From the NCBI RefSeq assembly GCF_011751075.1, contig NZ_JAALLN010000009.1, positions 124,001-188,000 on the forward strand: a stretch of 64,000 nucleotides of DNA, written 5' to 3'. The notes beneath the pieces are model-generated. The model made no database searches and was not told the origin of the DNA. It saw nothing but the letters and a program-made list of their open reading frames with translations. The position numbers and the translations under genes were made by a program. Source of the stretch: Flavobacterium poyangense. GTDB lineage: Bacteria > Bacteroidota > Bacteroidia > Flavobacteriales > Flavobacteriaceae. The number at the start of each line of letters is the position of its first letter. Within the stretch, counting starts at the first letter, position 1. Below are positions 1-11,000 of the stretch, piece after piece.

Positions 1-1
1 A

Positions 2-103
2 TTTATGCGTCCTACCATTCAGAATTTGGCCGTAAATATTGAAAATGTAAAATGGCTCGAAGAAATGAATAACGAGCAGTCTGTAAAAAAAATACTAATA
101 TAA
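2..103 (+). CDS. C-terminal end of an upstream NRPS (partial)
   Basis: An open frame enters at base 2 and stops at TAA 101-103, giving 33 residues. It resembles the last part of a carrier domain plus tail: RPTIQNLAVNIENVKW matches the NPTIESVALHIENLKS region at the end of the next protein. The tail ends KKILI, almost the same as the KKKILI end of P1. It is therefore the end of another NRPS of the same assembly line, and the locus begins outside the window. The next start codon lies 8 bases after its stop, consistent with one operon. Confidence 0.8.
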   Translation, partial: FMRPTIQNLAVNIENVKWLEEMNNEQSVKKILI

Positions 104-111
104 AATTACAC

Positions 112-3100
112 ATGGAAACAATCTTTTTAATAAAAGAACTAAGAGAAAAAGGGGTAGCGGTAAAGCTAGTCGAGAATCAGTTAGAAGTATCTCTGTTAAA
201 AGAGAATGTGGAGGATGAGGTAGTGGAAATAGTAAGAAACAATAAAGAACAGATCATAAGTTATCTACAGTCTATTTCGATCAATAAATTTAAGGAAATA
301 CCTAAAGCAAAAGAAGCACTTAGTTATCCTGTATCTAATGCACAGTTTAGAATTTGGTTTGAGTCACAGTCGACTGCGGCTTCTACTGCCTATCATATTC
401 CTTTTGAAGTTCAGTTAGAAGGCGATTACGATAGAAATCTTTTAGAAGAAGCCATACGTTATGTAATCAACCGACATGAGATATTACGAACCGTATTTCG
501 CCTGAATTCAGACGAAGAAGTACAGCAGCATATTCTGTCGGTAGAGGAGTTAAATTTTAGTTTAGCTTACCAAGATTTTACAGCAGTTGAGGATTCTTTG
601 TACCAAGTAAATCAATACATCAAGGAAGATTTAAATATCTCTTTTGATTTAGAGAATGGACCGTTGCTTAGAGCAGCTTTATTAAAATATGAAAATAATA
701 AGTACCATTTCTATTGTAGTTTACATCACATTATCTGTGACGCTTGGTCAATTCCTATTTTAAAGAGCGAAATACTAACGGTTTATACGGCTTTACAAAC
801 GAATAAGGTGCCGGCCCTACAAGAATTAAGAATTCAATATAAAGATTATACGGTATGGAGTTTAGAAAACTTGAAAGGAGAATCTTCTTTAAAACAAAAG
901 ACCTACTGGTTAGACAAACTTTCGACTGAAACACCGATTTTAGAATTACCTGTTACCAGTACGCGCCCATCCGTAAAAACATATAATGGACAAACGCTGA
1001 AAACGTATTTTAATACCAACATTTCTAATGCGGTAAATGCCTATCAAAAAAGCAACGAAGGTTCTTTGTATATGGTCATGTTAACCACATTACATATCAT
1101 GTTGGCGAAGTATAGTAGAACTAAGGATACTATTATAGGAAGTCCGTTTGCGGCCAGAGAGCATATGGATTTAAACAATCAAATTGGGTTTTATACCAAT
1201 ACTCTGGCAATTAGAAACAGAATAGAGCAATCAGACTCATTTGATACTTTTTTTGCGGCTGTAAAACAATCCGTATTAGAAGCACATAATAATCAGCAAT
1301 ATCCTTTTGAAGAAGTAGTAAGGGATTTGAATCTAAAAAAGGATGCTTCCAGAAATCCTCTTTTTGATGTGATGTTGGTGGTTTTGCCAAAAGAAGGAGC
1401 AAAAAATAGTGAACAGTTTGACAGTGAGGCCTCTTTAGATACAATTACAGTCGAAAAAAATACCACCAGTAAATTTGATTTATTAGTATATGTAGAAGAG
1501 ACCGAAAATGACTTGTTATCGCTTAAGGTAGAATACAATACCGATTTGTTTGAAGAAAAATTTATAGCGCAGTTTATAACGCATTATAAAAATTTGGTTC
1601 ATTTATTATTGACGCAACATACAGAAAGAATAGGAGCACTAAACTATCTTACTGAGAATGAAAGCGTACTTAAGCAGGAAGCTGAAACGGAAAAGTATTT
1701 AAAAAACTGCGTGATAGAATTTTTTGAAAATCAAGTAAAACGCACGCCTGAAAATGTAGCTGTTCAGTACGAAGATATTTCATTAACGTACAAAGAAGTA
1801 AACGAATACACCAATCAATTAGCACATTGCTTAAGAGAAAAATACAACGTAACTCCACAAACCAATGTGGGAGTAATTTTGGGACGTTCGCATTTAAATG
1901 TTCTGGCAATGATAGGCGTTATAAAAGCCGGAGGATGTTATGTTCCAATTGATCATAAATACAATGTTGAACGTAAGAAGTATATCTTAGACGATGCCGA
2001 AATAAAAACGGTAGTTTCAACAACAGATTTATTTGACGAAGAATTATCAGAAAAGGCAGCCCTAATCAATTTAGATCAATTTGTTTTTTCTGAATGGAAT
2101 GGCAGTAATCTGAATATAGTAAATCAATTAGATGATCCTTCCTTTGTTATTTACACCTCAGGATCTACCGGGCACCCTAAGGGGGTTGTACAAACCCATA
2201 GAATGTTGAGTAATTTAATTCAATGGAATATTTATGATTCGGGTATAGAAGCCGGATTAAGGCATTTGCAATATACCTCCTTTAGTTTTGACGTTTCTTT
2301 ACAGGATTGTTGGTTTGTGTTAAGTAGCGGAGGGATACTGTTTATAACCCCGGAATCATTGAAAACGGATTTCAGCATGCTTTTAGATTACATTGTTGTC
2401 AATGCTATCGAAGTGTTGTGTTTTCCATTTTCAGCCCTGACTAACTTTTTTGATTTTCCAAAAGAAACACTTGTTAAAAACCATAAGATAAAACACATTA
2501 TATCTTCCGGTGAGCAATTATTGGTGAATAGCACCTTACAAGAATTTTTGGTGCAAAACCCTAAAGTAAAACTGCACAACCATTATGGGCCTTCCGAAAC
2601 CCATGTGGTGACCAGTTTTACAATGAGTAGTGAAGAAAGCGAGATTGTAACGTATGCGCCAATAGGAAAACCTGTAGCCAATACGACTGTATACATCTTA
2701 GATAAGGATCAGCAACCGGTACCTAAAAAAGTAATAGGGGAGATCTATATTGGAGGGGAACATGTAGCGCATGGATATTTAAATTTACCTGATCTGACTA
2801 ACGAGCTATTCATTGCAAATCCGTTTGAAAAAAACGAGCGTTTATACAAAACAGGAGATCTAGCCTATGAAGATTACACAGGCAATATTATTTATTTAGG
2901 CAGGAATGACAATCAAGTAAAAATTAGAGGATATAGAATCGAATTAGAAGAAATCAAAAATGTTATTCTGGTTCAGGAGCATATAAGTCAGGCTTTTGTT
3001 GATGTGGTGAATAAAGAAAATGAGCAACTGATAGTGGCTTACATTGTAACAAATGAACCCATTGACAGGCTTCACCTAAAAAAGCAATTAAGCAAGGTTC

Positions 3101-3507
3101 TTCTGGACTATATGTTACCTTCTCATATCATATTATTGGATGAGATTCCGCTTACATCTAACGGTAAAATCGATAAAAAAGCATTACCTGAGATTGATGA
3201 CCATGCATTAGTTACTGCACAATATACAGCTCCGGAAACCATCATAGAAAAGCAATTAGCAGAAATCTGGAAAAACCTGTTGGGGGTTGATAAGATAGGA
3301 ATTCACGATAATTTCTTTGAGTTAGGAGGGCATAGTCTGAGGATGCATAAGCTGTTAAATCAGATAAAGTCAGAGCTAGCTACTGAAATATCATTCGAAT
3401 TGTTTTTAAGTAATCCAACTATTGAATCTGTAGCGCTACATATTGAAAATTTAAAGTCGTTACAAAATCCGGTAACATTAACAGAGAAGAAAAAAATTCT
3501 TATATAA
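112..3507 (+). CDS. P1: NRPS module, TubC docking-C-A(Pro)-T
   Basis: Single elongation module of 1131 residues. Residues 1-55 form a TubC_N-type docking domain. A condensation domain follows (about 70-510) with HHIICDAWS near residue 205; the Gly usual after the Asp is Ala here. The adenylation domain (about 540-1010) has YTSGSTGHPKG near 680, NHYGPSETH, YKTGDL and NGKIDKK. The carrier domain (about 1035-1105) has LGGHSL, whose Ser takes phosphopantetheine. The specificity residues read by eye are D V Q C I S H V V K, closest to the known proline code DVQ.IAHVVK. There is no thioesterase. The tail ends KKKILI, the type that precedes TubC partners here. P2 starts 1 base after the stop, so the two are surely co-transcribed. 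Module type is certain; the Pro call is a good inference. Confidence 0.95.
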   Translation: METIFLIKELREKGVAVKLVENQLEVSLLKENVEDEVVEIVRNNKEQIISYLQSISINKFKEIPKAKEALSYPVSNAQFRIWFESQSTAASTAYHIPFEVQLEGDYDRNLLEEAIRYVINRHEILRTVFRLNSDEEVQQHILSVEELNFSLAYQDFTAVEDSLYQVNQYIKEDLNISFDLENGPLLRAALLKYENNKYHFYCSLHHIICDAWSIPILKSEILTVYTALQTNKVPALQELRIQYKDYTVWSLENLKGESSLKQKTYWLDKLSTETPILELPVTSTRPSVKTYNGQTLKTYFNTNISNAVNAYQKSNEGSLYMVMLTTLHIMLAKYSRTKDTIIGSPFAAREHMDLNNQIGFYTNTLAIRNRIEQSDSFDTFFAAVKQSVLEAHNNQQYPFEEVVRDLNLKKDASRNPLFDVMLVVLPKEGAKNSEQFDSEASLDTITVEKNTTSKFDLLVYVEETENDLLSLKVEYNTDLFEEKFIAQFITHYKNLVHLLLTQHTERIGALNYLTENESVLKQEAETEKYLKNCVIEFFENQVKRTPENVAVQYEDISLTYKEVNEYTNQLAHCLREKYNVTPQTNVGVILGRSHLNVLAMIGVIKAGGCYVPIDHKYNVERKKYILDDAEIKTVVSTTDLFDEELSEKAALINLDQFVFSEWNGSNLNIVNQLDDPSFVIYTSGSTGHPKGVVQTHRMLSNLIQWNIYDSGIEAGLRHLQYTSFSFDVSLQDCWFVLSSGGILFITPESLKTDFSMLLDYIVVNAIEVLCFPFSALTNFFDFPKETLVKNHKIKHIISSGEQLLVNSTLQEFLVQNPKVKLHNHYGPSETHVVTSFTMSSEESEIVTYAPIGKPVANTTVYILDKDQQPVPKKVIGEIYIGGEHVAHGYLNLPDLTNELFIANPFEKNERLYKTGDLAYEDYTGNIIYLGRNDNQVKIRGYRIELEEIKNVILVQEHISQAFVDVVNKENEQLIVAYIVTNEPIDRLHLKKQLSKVLLDYMLPSHIILLDEIPLTSNGKIDKKALPEIDDHALVTAQYTAPETIIEKQLAEIWKNLLGVDKIGIHDNFFELGGHSLRMHKLLNQIKSELATEISFELFLSNPTIESVALHIENLKSLQNPVTLTEKKKILI

Positions 3508-3508
3508 A

Positions 3509-6500
3509 ATGAAAGCAGCCTCTATTTTAAAAGAAATAAGATTAAAGGGTTTAGATGTGAAACTATCCGGGGAAAATCTTGAATTGATTTTTCAGGAAGA
3601 AGATATCGATAATTCGCTCATTGAACTGGTAAAAGAAAATAAAGAAAGTATTCTCGATTACTTAAAGAAAATAACATTAGTTGGTTCTCCTAATAAAATT
3701 CTTAAAGCAGCTAAAAAAGAGTTGTACCAGGTAACCTCTTCTCAATTGCGATTTTGGATTTTATGCCAAATGGAAGAGATCAATAGTGCCTACAATCTGC
3801 CTCTTGTTTTAAAACTGGAAGGGAATATAAATACCGACAAATTACAGGAGGCTGTTAATGAGCTTGTGATGCGACATGAGGTTTTAAGAACGCATTTTGT
3901 AACACAGGAAAATGGCGAAATAGCGCAAAGAATTTTAGAAGAGAGTGATTTTCAAATGGAAATCAAAAACAATTGTTCAGATGAAGAAATTAAAGTTACG
4001 GTAACTGATTTTATAAAAGCACCGTTTGAACTAAAAGAAGCTTCTTTTCTAAAAATGCTGTTACTGCACAAAAGTAACAATGAATATTATCTAGGGATTA
4101 AAATTCATCATATTATATCTGACGGAGCCTCGTTAGAAATTTTGCTGTCTGATTTAGCACAAATCTATAATAATTTAGTTTCCGAAAATTTGGTTGATTT
4201 ACCGGAGCTGACGATACAATTTAAAGATTATGCCGAGTGGATTAGTGATAAAGAAAATGTAAAAAGTGAAGAAAAATATTGGTCAGAAAAATTTTCAGGA
4301 GAATTACCGGTCATTAACTTACCAACATACCAAACCCGACCATCTTTAAAGACCTATACCGGATCTAGTTATACGCATACAATAAGTCAAAAAAATCTAA
4401 AAAGCTTACGAGTGTTTTCAAGCGAAAACAAAGGAACTCTTTTTATGGCATTGATGGCTTCTGTAAATGGATTATTGTATCGATATACCTCTCAAACGGA
4501 TATTATTTTAGGGACTCCTGTTTCCGGAAGAAATTATGCTGAACTTCAAAACCAAATTGGCTTGTATATTAATACGTTGCCGATACGTATGCAATTTCAG
4601 GAAGATAGTTCTTTTTTGGATTTATTCAATCAGCAAAAACAAACCTTAGAAGAAGCGTATTCAAATGCAGGTTATTCGTTTGGAGACCTGGTAAATAAAC
4701 TGAATTTAACCAGAGATGTAAGCCGCTCTCCTTTATTTGATATTCTGGTGGCGCATCAACAAAAAAATGACGAATTAAGTAGTGCTGATTTGTTTTTTGA
4801 AGGGGTACAATGCTCCTTTTATAACAATTTTGAGAGTGCAGTCAGCAAGTATGACTTAACCTTTACTTTTTTTGAAGACGAAAACAATTTAAGCCTATCT
4901 ATAGAGTACAATACAGATCTCTTTCAGAAAAAATTTATTGAAGACCTGGCTGTAAACTATGAAAACTTCATAGAACAAAGTGTCAAAGAGCCACAATTGC
5001 CTATTAAAAGCACCAAATATTTGGATAGTAAGCAAATAGAGGAGCTTTTAAATCAATTCAATGCAACTGCACATCAGTATGATACAAAAGAAACAATTGT
5101 TTCTTTGTTTCAAAAGCAAGCACTGCTGTTTCCTGATAAAATTGCTCTGGTATGCGAAGGAAAAGGGATGACGTATAAAGAACTTGATGAAAAATCGACA
5201 AGATTGGCGTCTTATCTTCACAAACAGAACGTATTATCCAATACTACAGTAGGGGTTTGTCTGGGGCGTTCTACAGAAATGATGATTGCTATTCTTGGAA
5301 CATTGAAGTCAGGAGCTTCTTATTTGCCATTAGATCCATTTTACCCGTTGGATAGGATTGATTATATCATAGAGCACAGTAAAACAGAAATTGTTTTAAC
5401 AGACCAACAGACTCAAAATATAATTTCTAAAAACGTTAAAACCATTTCCGTTGCTGCATTGGATATGGAGTCATCAGAAGAGTTTTACTTACCTGAAATT
5501 GAAAGTACATCATTGGCCTATGTTATTTATACATCAGGATCTACCGGTAAACCAAAAGGGGTAAAAGTATCCCATAGGAATCTGGTAAACTTTATGGAGG
5601 GAATGAATCTGAAGTTTAATCAGACAAGTCAGTCTGAAGTGTGGTTAGCGATGACCAGTATAAGTTTTGACATTTCAATTCTCGAATTGTTATGGACCTT
5701 AACGCGTGGAAGTAAGGTGGTACTTCATTTAGAAAGACCGGTTCCTATTCTTCCTAAACCTGCAATGGATTTCAGTTTGTTTTACTTTCCTACCGGAACA
5801 ACTTCTGAAACCAATAAATACAAATTACTTATTGAAGGGGCTGGTTATGCCGATAAAAATGGGTTTGAAGCGATCTGGGTTCCGGAGAGACATTTTCATG
5901 ATTTTGGAGATCAATTCCCGAATCCGTCTATAGCAGCCGCGGCAGTTTCGACCATTACAAAAAATATAAAACTTCGTTCAGGAAGTGTGGTATTGCCGCT
6001 ACATGATCCTGTAAGAGTTGCCGAAGAATGGTCAATGATTGACAATTTATCGGAAGGAAGAGTAGAATTATCAATTGCTTCCGGATGGCATCCAAACGAT
6101 TTTGTTTTAGCACCCAATGATTATCAGAATCGTCATCAATTGATGCATGAAAAAATTGATGTTCTAAAAAAGTTATGGAGAGGAGAATCCTTAACCCGAA
6201 AAAACGGAATAGGGAAAGACTTTGAATTTAAAATACATCCTACACCGGTACAAAAAGAACTTCCAATCTGGGTAACAGCCGCAGGAAGTGTAGAGACGTT
6301 CAAATATGCAGGACGCATTGGTGCCAATGTACTGACACATTTGTTAGGTCAGAGTATTGAAGATTTAGGAGAGAAAATAGAAGTATACAGACAAACGCTT
6401 AAAGAAAACGGATATGATCCGCAGAAAGGAAAAGTAGCATTGATGTTACATACTTATGTAGGAGATAATGTTGATGAGGTAAAGGCTATAGTAGAAGAAC

Positions 6501-7981
6501 CCTTTAAAAATTACCTAAGGCATTCGCTGGATCTTCTAAAGCCTCTTGCAGAAGAGCAAGGGTTAAACTTAGACAGTGACCAGGACACATTATTAGATAT
6601 GGGTTTTCTGAGGTTTTACAAAAGCAGTAGTTTGTTTGGAACTCCGGAAAGCTGTTTAGAAATAATAAACCGTGCTTACAATATTAATGTTGATGAAATA
6701 GCCTGTTTGATTGATTTTGGAGTAGATGAAAATAAAGTACTGGAAAATCTGGATCATTTACACAGCTTAAAAGAATTGGTAAGAAGAGCTAAAGTTCAGC
6801 ATGACTTTATTGTAAATCGCATGGATAGATTGACGTCTGAAGAAGAGGCGACAACACTTATTCAGCAACATGAGGTTACACACCTGCAATCGACACCATC
6901 GTTTTACGAAGAATTTTTGTTGAATACCAAAGGAAAAGAAGCACTACAGCAAATAAAAACTCTTTTAGTTGGCGGAGAAGCATTAAAAAAAGCGCTTGCA
7001 GAAAAGTTGCTTAGTGAAGTGAATAATGATATTTATAATATGTACGGACCTACAGAGACAACTATTTGGTCTGCTGTAAAAACCGTAGCAACAAGCAACG
7101 ATGTAACGTTAGGAAAGCCTATTGCCAATACAAAAATTTATATCCTGGATGCTTACAACCAGTTATGTCCGGTTGGGGTATCAGGAGAGTTATGCATAGG
7201 CGGAGATGGGGTGTCTTTAGGGTATTTGCATAATGAGGAGTTAAGCTTATCAAAATTTATCGATAGTCCTTTTGAAGACAACCAAAAAATATACAAGACA
7301 GGTGATTTGGCTTGTTGGCTTTCTAATGGAGAGCTGGTATATCAGGGAAGAATAGATAGCCAGGTAAAAATTAAAGGGCACAGAATTGAGTTAAAAGAAA
7401 TAGAAAATGTAATTCTTGAGCACGAAATGGTAACTCAAAGTGCTATTTCGACTTTCGAAAACAAAGGACAAACTTTTCTTGTTGCTTATATAAAAACAGC
7501 AAGTTATACAGAAGAAGACAGGATCAAAGAATTCTTAAGATTGCGTTTGCCTCACTACATGATACCGCAATATGTAATAACACTTGATGACTTTCCGCAA
7601 ACACCAAATGGCAAAATTGATTATAAAAAACTACCTCTTCCCAATGAAGAAATTAGTGTAAGTAAAAACTATGTTGCCCCAAGGAATGAAACGGAAGAAA
7701 AGCTGGCAACGTTATGGGGTGACTATTTAAAACTGGAGCAAATTAGTATTGATGATAACTTTTTTGAAATTGGAGGTAACTCAATGAAAGCATTTCAGTT
7801 ACTGGTACTATTGAATACCGCTTTGAATACAGATCTAAAAATTATATCCTTTTTTCAATACCCTACGATACGAACTTTGGGTGAATACCTGAATCAGAGT
7901 AAATTATCCAATAAAGTGAAAATAGAAGAAAATGAAATGGAAGATGTTGAGGAATTGATGGATTTTATGAGCGATTTATAA
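3509..7981 (+). CDS. P2: NRPS module with monooxygenase inserted in the A domain, C-A(Gly)-LLM-T
   Basis: 1490 residues: TubC-type docking domain (1-55), condensation domain with HHIISDGAS near 200, and an adenylation domain interrupted between motifs A4 and A5 by about 340 residues of luciferase-like monooxygenase (about 755-1095). A carrier domain follows with IGGNSMKA near 1423. The A domain is intact on both sides: YTSGSTGKPKG before the insert, NMYGPTETTIW and NGKIDYKK after it. The pocket reads D I L Q L G M I W K, which matches glycine codes. Flavin enzymes embedded in Gly-specific A domains are known from MtaG (myxothiazol) and MelG (melithiazol), so alpha-hydroxylation of carrier-bound glycine is the likely reaction. 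The acidic tail ends ELMDFMSDL and precedes a PKS. Confidence 0.95.
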   Translation: MKAASILKEIRLKGLDVKLSGENLELIFQEEDIDNSLIELVKENKESILDYLKKITLVGSPNKILKAAKKELYQVTSSQLRFWILCQMEEINSAYNLPLVLKLEGNINTDKLQEAVNELVMRHEVLRTHFVTQENGEIAQRILEESDFQMEIKNNCSDEEIKVTVTDFIKAPFELKEASFLKMLLLHKSNNEYYLGIKIHHIISDGASLEILLSDLAQIYNNLVSENLVDLPELTIQFKDYAEWISDKENVKSEEKYWSEKFSGELPVINLPTYQTRPSLKTYTGSSYTHTISQKNLKSLRVFSSENKGTLFMALMASVNGLLYRYTSQTDIILGTPVSGRNYAELQNQIGLYINTLPIRMQFQEDSSFLDLFNQQKQTLEEAYSNAGYSFGDLVNKLNLTRDVSRSPLFDILVAHQQKNDELSSADLFFEGVQCSFYNNFESAVSKYDLTFTFFEDENNLSLSIEYNTDLFQKKFIEDLAVNYENFIEQSVKEPQLPIKSTKYLDSKQIEELLNQFNATAHQYDTKETIVSLFQKQALLFPDKIALVCEGKGMTYKELDEKSTRLASYLHKQNVLSNTTVGVCLGRSTEMMIAILGTLKSGASYLPLDPFYPLDRIDYIIEHSKTEIVLTDQQTQNIISKNVKTISVAALDMESSEEFYLPEIESTSLAYVIYTSGSTGKPKGVKVSHRNLVNFMEGMNLKFNQTSQSEVWLAMTSISFDISILELLWTLTRGSKVVLHLERPVPILPKPAMDFSLFYFPTGTTSETNKYKLLIEGAGYADKNGFEAIWVPERHFHDFGDQFPNPSIAAAAVSTITKNIKLRSGSVVLPLHDPVRVAEEWSMIDNLSEGRVELSIASGWHPNDFVLAPNDYQNRHQLMHEKIDVLKKLWRGESLTRKNGIGKDFEFKIHPTPVQKELPIWVTAAGSVETFKYAGRIGANVLTHLLGQSIEDLGEKIEVYRQTLKENGYDPQKGKVALMLHTYVGDNVDEVKAIVEEPFKNYLRHSLDLLKPLAEEQGLNLDSDQDTLLDMGFLRFYKSSSLFGTPESCLEIINRAYNINVDEIACLIDFGVDENKVLENLDHLHSLKELVRRAKVQHDFIVNRMDRLTSEEEATTLIQQHEVTHLQSTPSFYEEFLLNTKGKEALQQIKTLLVGGEALKKALAEKLLSEVNNDIYNMYGPTETTIWSAVKTVATSNDVTLGKPIANTKIYILDAYNQLCPVGVSGELCIGGDGVSLGYLHNEELSLSKFIDSPFEDNQKIYKTGDLACWLSNGELVYQGRIDSQVKIKGHRIELKEIENVILEHEMVTQSAISTFENKGQTFLVAYIKTASYTEEDRIKEFLRLRLPHYMIPQYVITLDDFPQTPNGKIDYKKLPLPNEEISVSKNYVAPRNETEEKLATLWGDYLKLEQISIDDNFFEIGGNSMKAFQLLVLLNTALNTDLKIISFFQYPTIRTLGEYLNQSKLSNKVKIEENEMEDVEELMDFMSDL
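5771..6790 (+). other. Embedded luciferase-like monooxygenase domain of P2
   Basis: In-frame domain inside the P2 adenylation domain. It starts at FSLFYFPTG, a common N-terminal strand of secondary-metabolite luciferase-like monooxygenases. It continues with FEAIWVPERHFHDFG, LRSGSVVLPLHDP, VELSIASGWHPNDF and IWVTAAGS, all typical of this flavin-dependent family. The length, about 340 residues, is that of a complete enzyme. It should use reduced FMN and oxygen on a carrier-bound substrate, and needs a flavin reductase that is not encoded in the window. Confidence 0.9.
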
Positions 7982-8033
7982 GAGCAATAAAAAAACTGGC
8001 GAATTGATTGAAAAATCTAATGTTACTTACTAA

Positions 8034-11000
8034 ATGAAAAAAGATATAGCTATAATTGGATTGTCCGGAAGGTTTCCAAAATCAGAAAATATAGAGGAGT
8101 TTTGGAAAAATCTGGTTGAAGAAAAAGAATTAATACATTTTTTTACCGACGATGAGTTGGAAGAAAAAGGTATTGATAAAAAAGTATTTACCCGTAAAAA
8201 TTACATAAAAGCGGCCTCTTTTGTAGCCAATACGAATTTCTTTGACTACCCGTTTTTTAAATATACATTGGACGAAGCGAGAATAATGAATCCACAAACA
8301 AGAATGATGCATCATTTGGTTTGGGAAGCTTTAGAAGATGCGGCATGTGATATAGAGCGATATACTAAAAAAATCGGAATCTTTTTAGGTGCCAACAAGG
8401 ATTTAAATTGGAGTTTATATACCTCTTTGACACATGATGTTAATGTGGATGAATTGACTAAGAGCAAGATGTCTAACCCAAATTTTATGACCTCTCTGAT
8501 AGCGCATAAATTAAATTTCAAAGGACCTTGTTATTTTATTGATACTGCTTGTTCAACATCATTAAGTACGGTGCATCTGGCTTGTCGTAGTTTGCTTTTA
8601 AACGAATGCGGATCTGCCGTAGTGGGTGGTATAAGATTACTTTCAGAAAATGATTACGGCTATAAATATCAGGAAGGATCGATCATGTCAATCGACGGAC
8701 ATAATCGAAGTTTTGATAGTAAGTCATCGGGAACAATTGGTTCTGATGGTGCCGGTGTAGTCATTTTAAAAAGATTGGAAGAAGCGATTAAAGATAACGA
8801 TACTATCTATGCCGTTATAAAAGGTTCTGCCATGAATAATGACGGAAGTGCTAAAGCCGGATATACAATGCCGAGTGTTGAGGGACAAATAGAATGTATA
8901 AAGCTGGCTCATAAGGTAGCGGGAGTTGTGCCGGAAGATATTTCTTATATAGAAGCTCATGGTACAGGGACAAAAATTGGAGATCCTATCGAAATAGAAG
9001 CTCTTAATATTGCATTTAATAATACGACTAGCCATAAGTGTGCTATTGGTACGGTAAAATCAAATATGGGGCATGCTGACGAGGCAGCAGGGATTACAGG
9101 ATTAATAAAAACAGCTTTGTCGCTAAACCACAAAACGATTCCGGCAAGTTTGTATTATGAAAGTCCAAATCCAACGATCAATTTTAATGAAGGCCCGTTC
9201 TATGTAAATCATTCTTCTAAAAAATGGGAAAATGTTGATGGAAAAGCTCTTACGGCCGGTGTTAGTTCGTTGGGAATTGGCGGAACAAATATTCATGTCA
9301 TTCTTCAGGAAGCACCCGTAAACGAAAATAAAAAAGTAAAATCTAGCTATAAATTAGTTCGATACTCTGCTCAAACAGAAAATGCTTTAGAGGGGTATGA
9401 AGAGAAACTTTTAAAATTTGTTGAGAATAAAAAAGAGCTAAGTATCGAAGACTTGTCTTATACCTTACAAATTGGAAGAAAACAATTTGATTTTAGAAAA
9501 TATCTGGTAGTAAAAGATAGTGATGATTTGATCAGATCGCTCAAGGATAAGAATATATTTTCGACAGCTATTCCTCCTAAAAATCATGTCATCTTTATGT
9601 TTTCCGGTCAGGGAAGTCAATATGTGAATATGGGTAAAGATCTTTATGAAACCTACCCTTTATTCAAAGAAACTTTAGACCAGGGGTTAACGTATTTAAA
9701 TGAATTTAACGATTTTGATTATAAAAGTATCCTGTTTAATTCCAGTGAAGTAGCGGATACGAGAATAAACGAAACGTTGTTTACGCAACCGATTCTCTTT
9801 TTGTTTGAATACGCACTCGCTCAATTACTGATTTCTTTTGGTGTTAGACCTAATTACATGATTGGTCACAGTCTGGGCGAATATGTGGCAGCTACCATTG
9901 GAGGGGTTTTTACCTTTAAAGATGCTTTGAAAATTGTCGCTAAAAGAGCGGAATTAATGTCAAAAGTGCCAAAAGGCGAGATGTTAAGCATAGGAATATC
10001 AATTAACCAAATTAAAAAAGAAATAATTGAAGGCGTTTCTGTGGCGGCAATAAATTCTCATGATTCTTTTGTTGTTTCCGGAACAGAAACAAGTATAGCT
10101 TCAGTAAAAAAACAATTAGAAAGCGAAGAAATTCCATTTGTAGTATTAAAAACCTCACATGCATTTCATTCCACAATGATGAATGAAATACTGGAAGATT
10201 TTGAAAATGAATTAAAAAGCATAACACTCCAAAAGTCTGAAATACCATTTATTTCGAACCTAACCGGAAAGTTTATAACAGATGAAGAAGCCACTTCAAC
10301 AAAATATTGGTCGAATCATATAGTAGAAGCCGTACAATTCGAAAAAGGAATCAAAGAACTTATAACACGCAATAATTCTTTATTTATAGAAGTGGGGCCC
10401 GGCAGAACACTGGCAACATTCTACAAAAAGAGTCAGAATACCAATTTGGATAATGAAGTAATAACGACAATAAAACACCATAAAGAAACAGGAGATGACG
10501 AAAAGTATTTTGTAGATTTTCTAGGGCAATTATGGAGCAATGGAATAGACATTAATTGGGATGTTTATTATGAGGCAGGAAAACCAAACAGACTTTCAAT
10601 TCCTACCTATGAATTTGATCGTTATGATGTTCCGTCTAAAGTAACTATAGATGAAAATTTTCTAAAGAGAGATACTTTGGAACAGAGAAAAAAAGAAATT
10701 TTTGAATCTTTCTATACGCTTTCATGGAAATATGTGCCAAGAAGTAAAAACAAAGGAACTATATTTTCTAAAGCAGAAAACTATCTTTTTTTTAATGATG
10801 GATCAGCATTTAACAATGAATTGATAAAAAAATTAAAGGCAGAGGGAAAAGCTGTAATTGAAATTATCAAAGGAGAACGGTTTGAAGAAGAAAATCCTAA
10901 TAAGATAATTATAAATCCTGTTACGCCAGGAGATTTTGATGCAATTAACTCGTATTTAGGAGCAGTAAATTTCAAGTTTGATTTTATTATTTATGCTTGG

